Assembly (NCBI RefSeq): GCF_006337085.1
Contig: NZ_CP040882.1
Coordinates: 1,116,001-1,180,000 of the forward strand
Source: Sutterella faecalis
GTDB taxonomy: Bacteria > Pseudomonadota > Gammaproteobacteria > Burkholderiales > Burkholderiaceae_F
DNA length: 64,000 bases
Direction: 5' to 3'
The translations under genes were made by a program, and so were the position numbers. Positions 35,677-43,652 of the stretch are shown piece by piece; the stretch's first letter is position 1, and every line of letters begins with the position of its first letter. The notes under the pieces were generated by a model, which was not told the DNA's origin, searched no databases, and worked only from the letters and a program-made list of their open reading frames with translations.

Positions 35677-36760
35677 TTATTTCCTTTCCAGCACTTTTTG
35701 AGCCACCTCGCCTTGAGCTGCCGTCATGCGCTTCGCCAGAACCACCGGAAGCAGCATGAGGAGCGCGACGAGCCCGAAGGAAGCGGCGAGCCCCATCTCC
35801 TCGCCGATAAAGCCGAGCGTGGGCGGCCCTGCGAGAAAAGCCCCGTACCCCGCGCTCGAAAGAAGACTCATCCTGGCCGCCGGATCGCCCTCGCCCATCG
35901 CTGCGCCCGCCGAGAGCGCAACCGGGAAGCCGAGCGCAGCGCCCGCGGCCCAGAAGACGACGCCCAGCATGACGAAGAGCGGGGCCTTGAAGAAAATAAT
36001 GATGAGGAGCCCGATGAGCGCAAGAATGGCGCTTCCCATGAGGACGCGCCGTCGCCCGAAGCGCGTAAGCCAGAAGGTTCCGGAGAACCGCACGGCGGCA
36101 AGGCCCGAGGCAAAGACCGCGAAGGCAAGCGCCGCGAAGCTCGTCGACGCGTTCATGGATTCGCGCAGAAGGATCGGAAGCCAGTCGTTGGCCGTCCCTT
36201 CGCAGAGAGCGACCACAAAGACCACGATGACGGCGGCAATGAGTCCGCCATTAAGTCTGAGCTTCGGCCTGAGCGCATCATCCTTTTTCGTTTTCTTCTC
36301 ACCCGACGCCCGGACAAGCGCCTCCACCTCGGAAAGGCGCGTGGCAGAAAGAAGGAAAAGAAGCGCCATCAGCCCGATTGCAATCAGAAAGTGCGTCATG
36401 GGCGAAACCGCCAGATAAACGCACCCGAATCCGAAAAAGGAGCCGACGGCTTCGCCGAGGCTGAAGCACGCATGGAGCGTCGTGAGGACAGGCTTCCCGC
36501 GCCGCGCTTCAATCACGCCGGCAGCAACATTCATTGCGATGTCGAGGAATACGAACCCGAAGCCCACGAGCCCGAGTCCAATGGCCGCAACGACGCCGCC
36601 CGGCAAAGGCATCGGAAGCGCGAGTGGAAGCGCCGCGAGAAGGACGCCGAGAAGCACAAGGCCTTCTCCGAGGAGCGTCATCATCCGCGCCCCCGCCCGA
36701 TGAATCAGAACCGGCGCAAAGATGAGAGACGGAATGGAACCAAGCGAAAGCCCGAGAAAA
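35677..36760 (-). pseudogene. MFS transporter, 3' part (split by IS110 pair)
   Basis: The C-terminal about 360 codons of an MFS permease of the YbjJ type. It begins at FLGLSLGSIPSLIFAPVLIHRAGARMM and runs through the remaining membrane helices to the stop at 35677. Joining it to 40173-40337 restores a continuous protein, with ...SIAEMGLVF followed by LGLSLGS, matching the conserved AEMG-xx-LFGLSIGS region of the family after TM1. The two IS110 elements lie exactly between the halves, with an AAAA tract at both junctions. The fragment has no start site of its own. The divergent TetR gene at 40472 was probably its regulator. Confidence 0.88.
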
Positions 36761-36876
36761 TCGTGATGAGTAAAGGGCTTCCTCACCCTCTATCATGAAA
36801 GATGAGGAAGCCCTCGGCGCGCGACCTGTCTGCGTACGTTTTTTTGGTAACGTTTCTGACGCTTGCCGTCAAAAAA

Positions 36877-36904
36877 TTGCAGCGGAACTTTCGCACCCTA
36901 TATT
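36877..36904 (+). promoter_or_regulatory. Promoter in IS110 left end
   Basis: TTGCAG (36877-36882), a 16-base spacer, and TATATT (36899-36904). The same boxes occur at 38527-38554 in copy 2, and TATATT is kept at 15489-15494 in the decayed copy. It would drive the 5' non-coding RNA and the transposase. Confidence 0.55.
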
Positions 36905-36910
36905 GCTCTG

Positions 36911-37050
36911 TTCGCTGGCTTGAACGCTGGTGACTAGGCGTGTGGAAAAATGAGCGTAGCTTCCGGGTGGTTGCTGCGTCTACCTGTTTCTCCAACATCT
37001 TCGTGGTTGCCAGGGCTTCCTCGAACCCCAATCATTTCTTAATGGAGGGG
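36911..37050 (+). ncRNA. Candidate bridge RNA of IS110 copy 1
   Basis: IS110-group elements are known to express a structured bridge RNA from the non-coding region before the recombinase gene. This segment fits in place, orientation and size (about 140-150 bases), follows a promoter, and is kept in the decayed copy at about 15501-15645 despite many substitutions, with blocks such as TTTCTCCAACATCTTCGTGG unchanged. It contains GTGTGGAAAAATG, similar to the right end CGTGGAAAA, as expected of a donor-binding loop. The structure was not computed. Confidence 0.45.
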
Positions 37051-37052
37051 CT

Positions 37053-38420
37053 ATGAGTAAGTCTAACCGTACCGATACGCCATTGCGAGCTGCCCGTGCG
37101 CAGATCAGTAATCCCGAAATTACTGTTCACGCGATGTACCGCTCGGCAATAGGCATTGACGTTCATCTCAACCTACTCGTCTGCTGCCATCAGAAGCAGG
37201 TTGCAGGTCATCGTGAACAATCTGAGAGCCGGGATTTCAATACCGACCGCGCAAGCATCGATGCTTTCGCCGCCTGGTGCCGTGAATGCAATCCCGACAT
37301 CATCCTTATGGAATCAACCGGGTCATTGTGGCAGAGCCCGTACGAAGCCCTCGAGAGAGCCGGCTTCACTTCTGAGCAGCTGGCTCTGATCAATGCCCGC
37401 GACGCCAAAGCGGCAGCCGGCCGCAAAACAGACCGCAAGGACGCATCACGTCTGGCGTCTCTTGCCCGAACGGGAAACTTCAAAAAATCCTTCGTGCCGG
37501 AGAAGGCCTTTCGTCTGCAGCGCGTCATTTCACGTGATCTGCAGAAGAACAGGAATGACATTTCCCGAACTTCCAATCGTTTCGGCAAGTCTCTGAATCT
37601 CACCGGATGCCGGCCTACAACGGTATTCAGCGACATCCGCGGAGGCAAAGCTGCCAGCCTCATCCTGATGGCCAAGCTCAGAGATGATCCGCACTTGTTT
37701 GATGTCATCAAGCAAAACAGCCGCCGGCTGCGGGCAAGCCCTGAACAGATCATGCAGGCGCTCGACTTCGAAATCGAGCCAATGATGAAGGAGCAGATTC
37801 TGGCGCTCCGGAAAAAGATCGATCAGCTCGAGGAGTACGACCGAAGCACTTTCGAAAGGCTCCGCCAGCTTCAGGCTCCCTACGAGAAGGACATCCAGCT
37901 GCTCATTACCATAACGGGAATTCAGGAACGCTCGGCCCGCATGATTTACGCCGAACTCTGTCCGGATTTGAAGGAGCATTTCCCGACGTCAGAGCAGTTC
38001 GCTTCCTGGCTCGGCATTTGCCCGGGGGACAACACATCTGCCGGCAAACAGAAAAGTGGAAAATGCCCGAAAGGGAACAAACACCTGAGGCGCACGCTGA
38101 TTGAAGCCGCCAGAGGACTTGCGGTCGGCGGTACCGCTGCGCTGAAGGAAAAATTCCAGGTGCTCAAGATGCGGCGCGGCTACAGGCGTGCCATGGTCGC
38201 CTTCGCACACCTGCTTGCCCGCATCATTTATTCCGTTCTCACTCATCAGAAAGGCTTTGAGCCTTACTTGTCAACGGCGTTTCGGGACGCCTTGATTGAA
38301 CGAGCGAAGAACGGCGTAAAGCAGTTGCTGAAACTCAAAGGTACGAAATACGTGATCGCTGACGGCCTGGTTGTGGAGACGAAAACGGGTGCGATCCTAG
38401 GCGCAGTCGTCAGCAGTTAG
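37053..38420 (+). CDS. IS110-family transposase (recombinase), copy 1
   Basis: A 455-aa DEDD recombinase. The RuvC-like domain carries D36 (IGIDVHL), E87 (LMESTG), D127 and D130 (KTDRKDA); a coiled-coil region follows; the C-terminal Tnp_20 domain has GICPGDNTSAGKQKSGK, in which S329 is the candidate nucleophile, then GNKHLRRTLIEAA. In this family (IS621) a bridge RNA selects target and donor DNA. The start ATG has GGAGGGG upstream. All catalytic residues are present, so it may be active. It differs from copy 2 at about a dozen residues, mostly conservative and mostly in the C-terminal third. Confidence 0.95.
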   Translation: MSKSNRTDTPLRAARAQISNPEITVHAMYRSAIGIDVHLNLLVCCHQKQVAGHREQSESRDFNTDRASIDAFAAWCRECNPDIILMESTGSLWQSPYEALERAGFTSEQLALINARDAKAAAGRKTDRKDASRLASLARTGNFKKSFVPEKAFRLQRVISRDLQKNRNDISRTSNRFGKSLNLTGCRPTTVFSDIRGGKAASLILMAKLRDDPHLFDVIKQNSRRLRASPEQIMQALDFEIEPMMKEQILALRKKIDQLEEYDRSTFERLRQLQAPYEKDIQLLITITGIQERSARMIYAELCPDLKEHFPTSEQFASWLGICPGDNTSAGKQKSGKCPKGNKHLRRTLIEAARGLAVGGTAALKEKFQVLKMRRGYRRAMVAFAHLLARIIYSVLTHQKGFEPYLSTAFRDALIERAKNGVKQLLKLKGTKYVIADGLVVETKTGAILGAVVSS

Positions 38421-38560
38421 CGTAGCTTCAGCAGCCTGAGAAGCAGCAGATACCATGCTGGACGTTCTTGTGAGAACGCCCGCAGGGAAGGTCGCGCGCC
38501 GAGGGCTTCCTATCTTTCGTGGAAAATTGCAGCGGAACTTTCGCACCCTATATTGCTCTG

Positions 38561-38700
38561 TTCGCTGGCTTGAACGCTGGTGACTAGGCGTGTGGAAAAA
38601 TGAGCGTAGCTTCCGGGTGGTTGCTGCGTCTACCTGTTTCTCCAACATCTTCGTGGTTGCCAGGGCTTCCTCGAACCCCAATCATTTCTTAATGGAGGGG
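38561..38700 (+). ncRNA. Candidate bridge RNA of IS110 copy 2
   Basis: Identical in sequence to the corresponding part of copy 1 (36911-37050) and preceded by the same promoter boxes (38527-38554). Because the two RNAs are the same, both elements should recognise the same target and donor sequences. Confidence 0.45.
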
Positions 38701-38702
38701 CT

Positions 38703-40070
38703 ATGAGTAAGTCTAACCGTACCGATACGCCATTGCGAGCTGCCCGTGCGCAGATCAGTAATCCCGAAATTACTGTTCACGCGATGTACCGCTCGGCAAT
38801 AGGCATTGACGTTCATCTCAACCTACTCGTCTGCTGCCATCAGAAGCAGGTTGCAGGTCATCGTGAACAATCTGAGAGCCGGGATTTCAATACCGACCGC
38901 GCAAGCATCGATGCTTTCGCCGCCTGGTGCCGTGAATGCAATCCCGACATCATCCTTATGGAATCAACCGGGTCATTGTGGCAGAGCCCGTACGAAGCCC
39001 TCGAGAGAGCCGGCTTCACTTCTGAGCAGCTGGCTCTGATCAATGCCCGCGACGCCAAAGCGGCAGCCGGCCGCAAAACGGACCGCAAGGACGCATCACG
39101 TCTGGCGTCTCTTGCCCGAACGGGAAACTTCAAAAAATCCTTCGTGCCGGAGAAGGCCTTTCGTCTGCAGCGCGTCATTTCACGTGATCTGCAGAAGAAC
39201 AGGAATGACATTTCCCGAACTTCCAATCGTTTCGGCAAGTCTCTGAATCTCACCGGATGCCGGCCTACAACGGTATTCAGCGACATCCGCGGAGGCAAAG
39301 CTGCCAGCCTCATCCTGATGGCCAAGCTCAGAGATGATCCGCACTTGTTTGATGTCATCAAGCAAAACAGCCGCCGGCTGCGGGCAAGCCCTGAGCAGAT
39401 CATGCAGGCGCTCAACTTCGAAATCGAGCCGATGATGAAGGAGCAGATTCTGGCGCTCCGGAAAAAGATCGATCAGCTCGAGGAGTACGACCGAAGCACT
39501 TTCGAAAGGCTCCGCCAGCTGCAGGCTCCCTACGAGAAGGACATCCAGCTGCTCATTACCATAACGGGGATTCAGGAACGCTCGGCCCGCATGATTTACG
39601 CCGAACTCTGTGCGGATTTGAAGGACCACTTCCCCACGTCAGAGCAGTTTACTTCCTGGCTCGGCATTTGCCCGGGGGACAACACATCTGCCGGCAAACA
39701 GAAAAGTGGAAAATGCCCGAAAGGGAACAAACACCTGAGGCGCACGCTGATTGAAGCCGCCAGAGGACTTGTGGTCGGCGGTACCGCTGCGCTGAAGGAA
39801 AAATTCCAGGTGCTCAAGATGCGGCGCGGCTACAGGCGTGCCATGGTCGCCTTCGCACACCTGCTCGCACGCATCATTTATTCCGTTCTCACTCATCAGA
39901 AAGGCTTTGAGCCTTACCAGTCAACGGCGTTTCGGGACACCTTGATGGAACGAGCAAAGAACGGCGTAAAGCAGTTGCTGAAACTCAAAGGAACGAAATA
40001 CGTGATCGCTGACGGCCTGGTTGTGGAGACGAAAACGGGTGCGATCCTAGGCGCAGTCGTCAGCAGTTAG
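38703..40070 (+). CDS. IS110-family transposase (recombinase), copy 2
   Basis: A 455-aa protein nearly identical to copy 1, with the same catalytic residues (D36, E87, D127, D130, S329). Differences include D238N (QALNFE), P304A, E308D and A317T in the block around residues 304-317, A357V (GLVVGG), and L408Q, A416T and I418M near FEPYQSTAFRDTLMERAK. The pattern of silent and replacement changes shows two diverged copies, not a fresh duplication. It is preceded by the GGAGGGG site and lies on the same strand. Both copies could act on each other's ends. Confidence 0.95.
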   Translation: MSKSNRTDTPLRAARAQISNPEITVHAMYRSAIGIDVHLNLLVCCHQKQVAGHREQSESRDFNTDRASIDAFAAWCRECNPDIILMESTGSLWQSPYEALERAGFTSEQLALINARDAKAAAGRKTDRKDASRLASLARTGNFKKSFVPEKAFRLQRVISRDLQKNRNDISRTSNRFGKSLNLTGCRPTTVFSDIRGGKAASLILMAKLRDDPHLFDVIKQNSRRLRASPEQIMQALNFEIEPMMKEQILALRKKIDQLEEYDRSTFERLRQLQAPYEKDIQLLITITGIQERSARMIYAELCADLKDHFPTSEQFTSWLGICPGDNTSAGKQKSGKCPKGNKHLRRTLIEAARGLVVGGTAALKEKFQVLKMRRGYRRAMVAFAHLLARIIYSVLTHQKGFEPYQSTAFRDTLMERAKNGVKQLLKLKGTKYVIADGLVVETKTGAILGAVVSS

Positions 40071-40172
40071 CGTAGCTTCAGCAGCCTGAGAAGCAGCAGA
40101 TACCATGCTGGACGTTCTTGTGAGAACGCCCGCAGGGAAGGTCGCGCGCCGAGGGCTTCCTATCTTTCGTGG

Positions 40173-40337
40173 AAAAACGAGGCCCATTTCTGCAATCGAG
40201 AGCCCGAGTCCCTCACGAATGGCGGGCGTTCGCGTGATCCATGTCGCCATCAGGAAGCCCCCCGCAAAGAAGGCGGCAAAGAGCGCTTCGCGCGCACCAA
40301 ATACCCCAAAAGCGCCTTTTGCTGCTTTTCGGAACAT
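40173..40337 (-). pseudogene. MFS transporter, 5' part (split by IS110 pair)
   Basis: The first about 54 codons of the MFS gene: MFRKAAKGAFGVFGAREALF, then TM1 and the motif TPAIREGLGLSIAEMGLVF, after which the reading frame enters IS110 sequence. A strong ribosome-binding site, GGAGGT, precedes the ATG at 40337. The remaining part of the gene is at 35677-36760. The truncated product would have one membrane segment and is not functional as a transporter. Confidence 0.88.
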
Positions 40338-40353
40338 GCGTTTACCTCCAGAA

Positions 40354-40375
40354 TTTACATATGTACGTACCTAAA
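40354..40375. promoter_or_regulatory. Likely TetR operator between tetR and the MFS gene
   Basis: TTTACATATGTACGTACCTAAA contains two overlapping palindromes, TACATATGTA (40356-40365) and GTACGTAC (40363-40370), 17 bases upstream of the MFS start and about 100 bases upstream of the divergent TetR gene. Position and symmetry fit a TetR-type operator. Confidence 0.5.
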
Positions 40376-40471
40376 GCGAATCGCATTCTACCGGTTTTCA
40401 TCGCGATATGCACGAGCGTACACTATGGGGAAATTTCTTCCATCCATTCCTTTTCGAAGCGCTCCTTCCTT

Positions 40472-41062
40472 ATGCCCGCCGCATCTCCAGCTGACCACGC
40501 CGACAACGCGCCCGAACGCGCCGCCCGCCGCTACGATCCGGAGAGACGCCGCCGCATCATTGCTTCGGCGCTCGAGGTGATTGCGCGTCACGGCGTCGAG
40601 GGCGCTTCCATTCGCCTGGTGGCAAAGGAAGCCGACGTTCCGCTCGGCTCCATGACCTACCATTTCAGAGGACGCGAGGAGCTGCTCTACGAAGCCATGC
40701 AGAGCTTTATTGATGAGCTCTCGGCCCTCACATTCCCAAGGCTCGAGACGGCAAAAACCAGGGAGGAAGCGCTCGAGGTGCTCTCCGACTATCTCTGCTG
40801 GCCGGTCGACAAGCGCCTTCTGCTTCTCACGTACGAGCTCTATGCCTATGCGGCCAGAAATGAAGCCGTGAAGCCCCTCGTTGCGGAATTTCAGGAGAAG
40901 GTGCGCCTGGAACTCATGCGCTTTTTCCCGAAGCACGTGGCGAGCATTCTGAATGCCCTCGTTGACGGCGCCTGCATTCACCGCGCATACGACGAAGATC
41001 CGCCCGCGCGCGAGGAGTACCTTGAGGTGATCCGCAGGCTCGCCGGCCTCTCGCCGCACTAA
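40472..41062 (+). CDS. TetR-family transcriptional regulator
   Basis: A 196-aa repressor. The N-terminal helix-turn-helix (about 22-70) reads RRRIIASALEVIARHGVEGASIRLVAKEADVPLGSMTYHFRGREELL, typical of TetR. The C-terminal ligand-binding domain is divergent (YcdC-like C-terminal region possible). ATG 40472 fits family length; the frame extends upstream to 40241, but that part runs across the operator and MFS start. No clear ribosome-binding site. It is divergent from the disrupted MFS gene and probably controlled it, so it may now be a regulator without its main target. Confidence 0.85.
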   Translation: MPAASPADHADNAPERAARRYDPERRRRIIASALEVIARHGVEGASIRLVAKEADVPLGSMTYHFRGREELLYEAMQSFIDELSALTFPRLETAKTREEALEVLSDYLCWPVDKRLLLLTYELYAYAARNEAVKPLVAEFQEKVRLELMRFFPKHVASILNALVDGACIHRAYDEDPPAREEYLEVIRRLAGLSPH

Positions 41063-41071
41063 GGAGAAAAA

Positions 41072-41836
41072 TCAGGCGAGGAGCTCCCAGGCGGTCTTGA
41101 AGAAGAGAATCGAGAGGACGACCGCAATAATGGGGCGCACGATCTTCGTGCCGTTCCTGAGGACCAGCCCCGCGCCGATGTAGTGTCCGGCAATCGAAAA
41201 GCATCCGGCAATGAGGCCGAGCGCCCATATCACCTCGCCCGAAAGCGCGAAGGTCGCAAAGGCGGCGAGGTTGCTCGAGAGGTTGACGGCCTTCATCTGG
41301 CCTGAAGCTTCCCGCACGCCCATACGCGCAAGGATCGTGTAGGAAAGGAGCATGAAGGTGCCCGCGCCCGGCCCGTAGAAGCCGTCGTAGGCGCCGCAGA
41401 GAAGCGACATGGCAGCCACGATGGCGAGGCGCTTCTTCTTATCCATCTCCTCGCCTTCGGCGGGAATCGACGATTTCCTGAAGACGACGACGGCGGCAAA
41501 GGGCAGGAGCACGATGAGGATGTAGCGGAAGACTTCCTCGGGCACAAGCAGCGCAATCCGCGCGCCGACGGCGCTCCCGATGAAGGCGCAGAAGACCGCG
41601 GGAAGCGCTTCTCTCACTTTAAGGAACCCCGCCCGCCAGAGGCGGAAGGTCGAAACGCTCGTTCCGATCATGCTCGCGAGCTTATTGCTCCCCAATGCCA
41701 TATGCGCGGGAACGCCCGCAATGAGGAAGGCAGGAAGCGTAATCAGCCCGCCGCCTCCGGCGATGGCGTCAACGAGGCCCCCGAGAAAGACGAGCGGGCA
41801 GACGATGAGGAGCGTCGTGAAAAAATCGAATTCCAT
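41072..41836 (-). CDS. TauE/SafE-family anion permease
   Basis: A 254-aa inner-membrane protein (from ATG 41836) of the TauE/SafE family, proposed exporters of sulfite, sulfoacetate or related organic anions. The family block GGLVDAIAGGGGLITLPAFL is at the N-terminus, and the internal repeat shows as LCGAYDGFYGPGAGTFMLL in the second half. Eight hydrophobic segments can be traced. In-frame TTG 41866 is an alternative start, but AAGG lies just before ATG 41836. The gene is 61 bases after the aldehyde dehydrogenase stop on the same strand, so the two may form an operon. It ends 9 bases from the convergent TetR stop. Confidence 0.85.
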   Translation of the reverse strand: MEFDFFTTLLIVCPLVFLGGLVDAIAGGGGLITLPAFLIAGVPAHMALGSNKLASMIGTSVSTFRLWRAGFLKVREALPAVFCAFIGSAVGARIALLVPEEVFRYILIVLLPFAAVVVFRKSSIPAEGEEMDKKKRLAIVAAMSLLCGAYDGFYGPGAGTFMLLSYTILARMGVREASGQMKAVNLSSNLAAFATFALSGEVIWALGLIAGCFSIAGHYIGAGLVLRNGTKIVRPIIAVVLSILFFKTAWELLA

Positions 41837-41897
41837 TTTGCCTTGAGCCGAAGCGGACTCGCTCAAAAGAAAAATGGAGCGCCGTCTTCAGAGCAGA

Positions 41898-43331
41898 TTA
41901 AAACGTCGAATGGTCGAAGACGGCCTTAAGCTCAGTAAATTCCTCGAGCCCGTAGATTCCGCCCTCCCGGCCGATGCCGCTCGCCCCGAAACCTCCGAAA
42001 GGAGCGGCGAGGTCGCGCGCGGCATCGTTAATGTACACGTTTCCGCTCCGGATTCTCCGGGCAAACTCGAGCGCCTCTTGCTTGGGTCCAAATACGGCAC
42101 CGCAAAGTCCGTAGGGCGTGCCGTTGGCGATCTCCTCCGCTTCGTCGAGCGTGCGGTAGGTCATGACGGAAAGGACGGGTCCGAAAATCTCTTCCTGAGC
42201 AATCTTCATCTCCGGTCTGACGTTGACGAAGACGGTCGGGTTGATGAAGTAGCCTTCCTTTTCTCCGGGGTCCTGCGGCATTTCGCCCGCAATCATTTCC
42301 GCACCTTCGGCCAGTCCCGATTCGATGTAGCGCTTCACGCGCCGGAATTGATTGAGCGATACAACCGGTCCCACCCGGGTCGAAAGATCCTGCGGGTCGC
42401 CGACGGGATAATCCTTGAGCGCTTCCACGAGAAGCGTCTTCGTCTCTTCGAGCATTTCCTCTGGAACAAGAAGTCTCGAGAGCGCCGTGCAGGTCTGCCC
42501 GGCATTGAGAAGAAGCGAATCGAAGAGCTTCTTCGCGGCCGGCCGGTAGTCGGGCATGCCGGGGAGCCACACGCAGGGCGATTTGCCGCCAAGTTCAAGC
42601 GCAATGCGCTTGAGGTCCCGGGCAGCAATCGAGCCGATCCGGCGGCCTACTTTGGTCGAGCCCGTAAAGGACACCATGTCGACACCGGAGTGCGCCACCA
42701 ACGCCTCGCCCACCGTTTCGCCCCGTCCCTGAACGAGATTGAAGACGCCCGGAGGGAGCCCTGCCTCACGGAAGGATTCTGCAAGCAGCGTTGCCGTCAG
42801 GGGAGTGAGTTCGCTCGGCTTCAGCGCTACCGTGCAGCCCATCAGAATGGCCGGCACCGCCTTCTGAATGATTTGCCCCAGGGGATAGTTCCAGGGCGTG
42901 ATGGCAGCCACAACGCCAACGGGTTCGCGCGTCACGAGGGAAGCCGGAAAATGCTCCTCCAGCTTCATTTTTCTCGCGGCATCAATAAAGGCAGCCGTGC
43001 GGCGCATCTGGTAGTCGCAGTGCTTCTTTCTCGCAAAGGCGGCCGGGGCGCCGAGTTCGGCGATTTCGAGGGCAACAATCTCCTCGGTCATGCCGCGAAA
43101 GATTTCAAGCATCCGCTCCATCAGGCGGATGCGCGTCTCGAGCGTCGTTTTCGACCAGGCCGGAAAAGCCTTTCGCGCGGCTCTCACCGCACGATCGACA
43201 TCTTCCGCCGTTCCGTCCGGAACGCGTGCAATCACCGAGCGGTCGGCCGGATTCTCAACCGGAATAAAAGCCTCGCCCGAAGACTTCACCCATTCTCCGT
43301 CGATCAGCTGGCATTCGAAAAATTCGCGCAT
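41898..43331 (-). CDS. NAD(P)-dependent aldehyde dehydrogenase
   Basis: A 477-aa cytoplasmic ALDH superfamily enzyme that oxidises an aldehyde to the acid. From ATG 43331 the catalytic Cys is C281 (NAGQTCTALSR) and the general base Glu is E246 (LELGGKSP). The cofactor-binding blocks TPWNYPLGQ, KPSELTP and FTGSTKVGRRI are intact. The longer frame to 43400 adds a non-homologous leader without a ribosome-binding site. It is divergent from the M20 peptidase gene. The subfamily is not certain: members of this group act on aliphatic, aromatic or semialdehyde substrates. Confidence 0.9.
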   Translation of the reverse strand: MREFFECQLIDGEWVKSSGEAFIPVENPADRSVIARVPDGTAEDVDRAVRAARKAFPAWSKTTLETRIRLMERMLEIFRGMTEEIVALEIAELGAPAAFARKKHCDYQMRRTAAFIDAARKMKLEEHFPASLVTREPVGVVAAITPWNYPLGQIIQKAVPAILMGCTVALKPSELTPLTATLLAESFREAGLPPGVFNLVQGRGETVGEALVAHSGVDMVSFTGSTKVGRRIGSIAARDLKRIALELGGKSPCVWLPGMPDYRPAAKKLFDSLLLNAGQTCTALSRLLVPEEMLEETKTLLVEALKDYPVGDPQDLSTRVGPVVSLNQFRRVKRYIESGLAEGAEMIAGEMPQDPGEKEGYFINPTVFVNVRPEMKIAQEEIFGPVLSVMTYRTLDEAEEIANGTPYGLCGAVFGPKQEALEFARRIRSGNVYINDAARDLAAPFGGFGASGIGREGGIYGLEEFTELKAVFDHSTF

Positions 43332-43652
43332 GACTTCTTTCTGCTCTTTCTGGCTCAAAACGAATTCCGGGTTCCCTGAAGGGAAAGGGTCCTGGCGCAA
43401 GGCCTCCCGCGGAACTCTACCGGGCGAAGTTTACTTTCGGGCCCTGGGAAATGCTTCGACGGAAATATCATGAAAAGCTCAAGTCCTTATCAAGAGCAGG
43501 AAGAAGCGTCGCGATCAACCCGCACCGCACCGGCATTTCGAGTCGCTTCCCTGACAGAAGAACGAAGAAGCTACGCCGTTCTGCAGAGGAAAGAGAAGAA
43601 GCCTTTCGGTAGTCTTGAATGAACTCCTTTCTTCTTTTTGGGAACCTTCCAC

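Larger units (their letters stand above)
36761..38522 (+). mobile_element. IS110-family element, copy 1 (full left end)
   Basis: An insertion of about 1.76 kb in the MFS gene. The left end begins after the host sequence CGAGAAAA (36760), and homology to the decayed copy at 15352 begins at the same point, so 36761 is a real end. A 23-bp stretch at 36805-36827 is the exact reverse complement of 38489-38511 near the right end. The transposase lies at 37053-38420. The 5' non-coding region is 292 bp, the 3' region about 100 bp. Confidence 0.82.
38523..40172 (+). mobile_element. IS110-family element, copy 2 (short left end)
   Basis: A 1650-bp unit joined directly to the right end of copy 1. It lacks the first 112 bases of the copy 1 left end: the junction reads TTTCGTGGAAAATTGCAGCG, which fuses a right end to position 36873-equivalent. 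Its right end (40139-40161 holds the 23-bp repeat) abuts the host MFS gene at AAAAACGAGG. The junction may represent the circle-junction (donor) sequence of the element. Confidence 0.82.
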
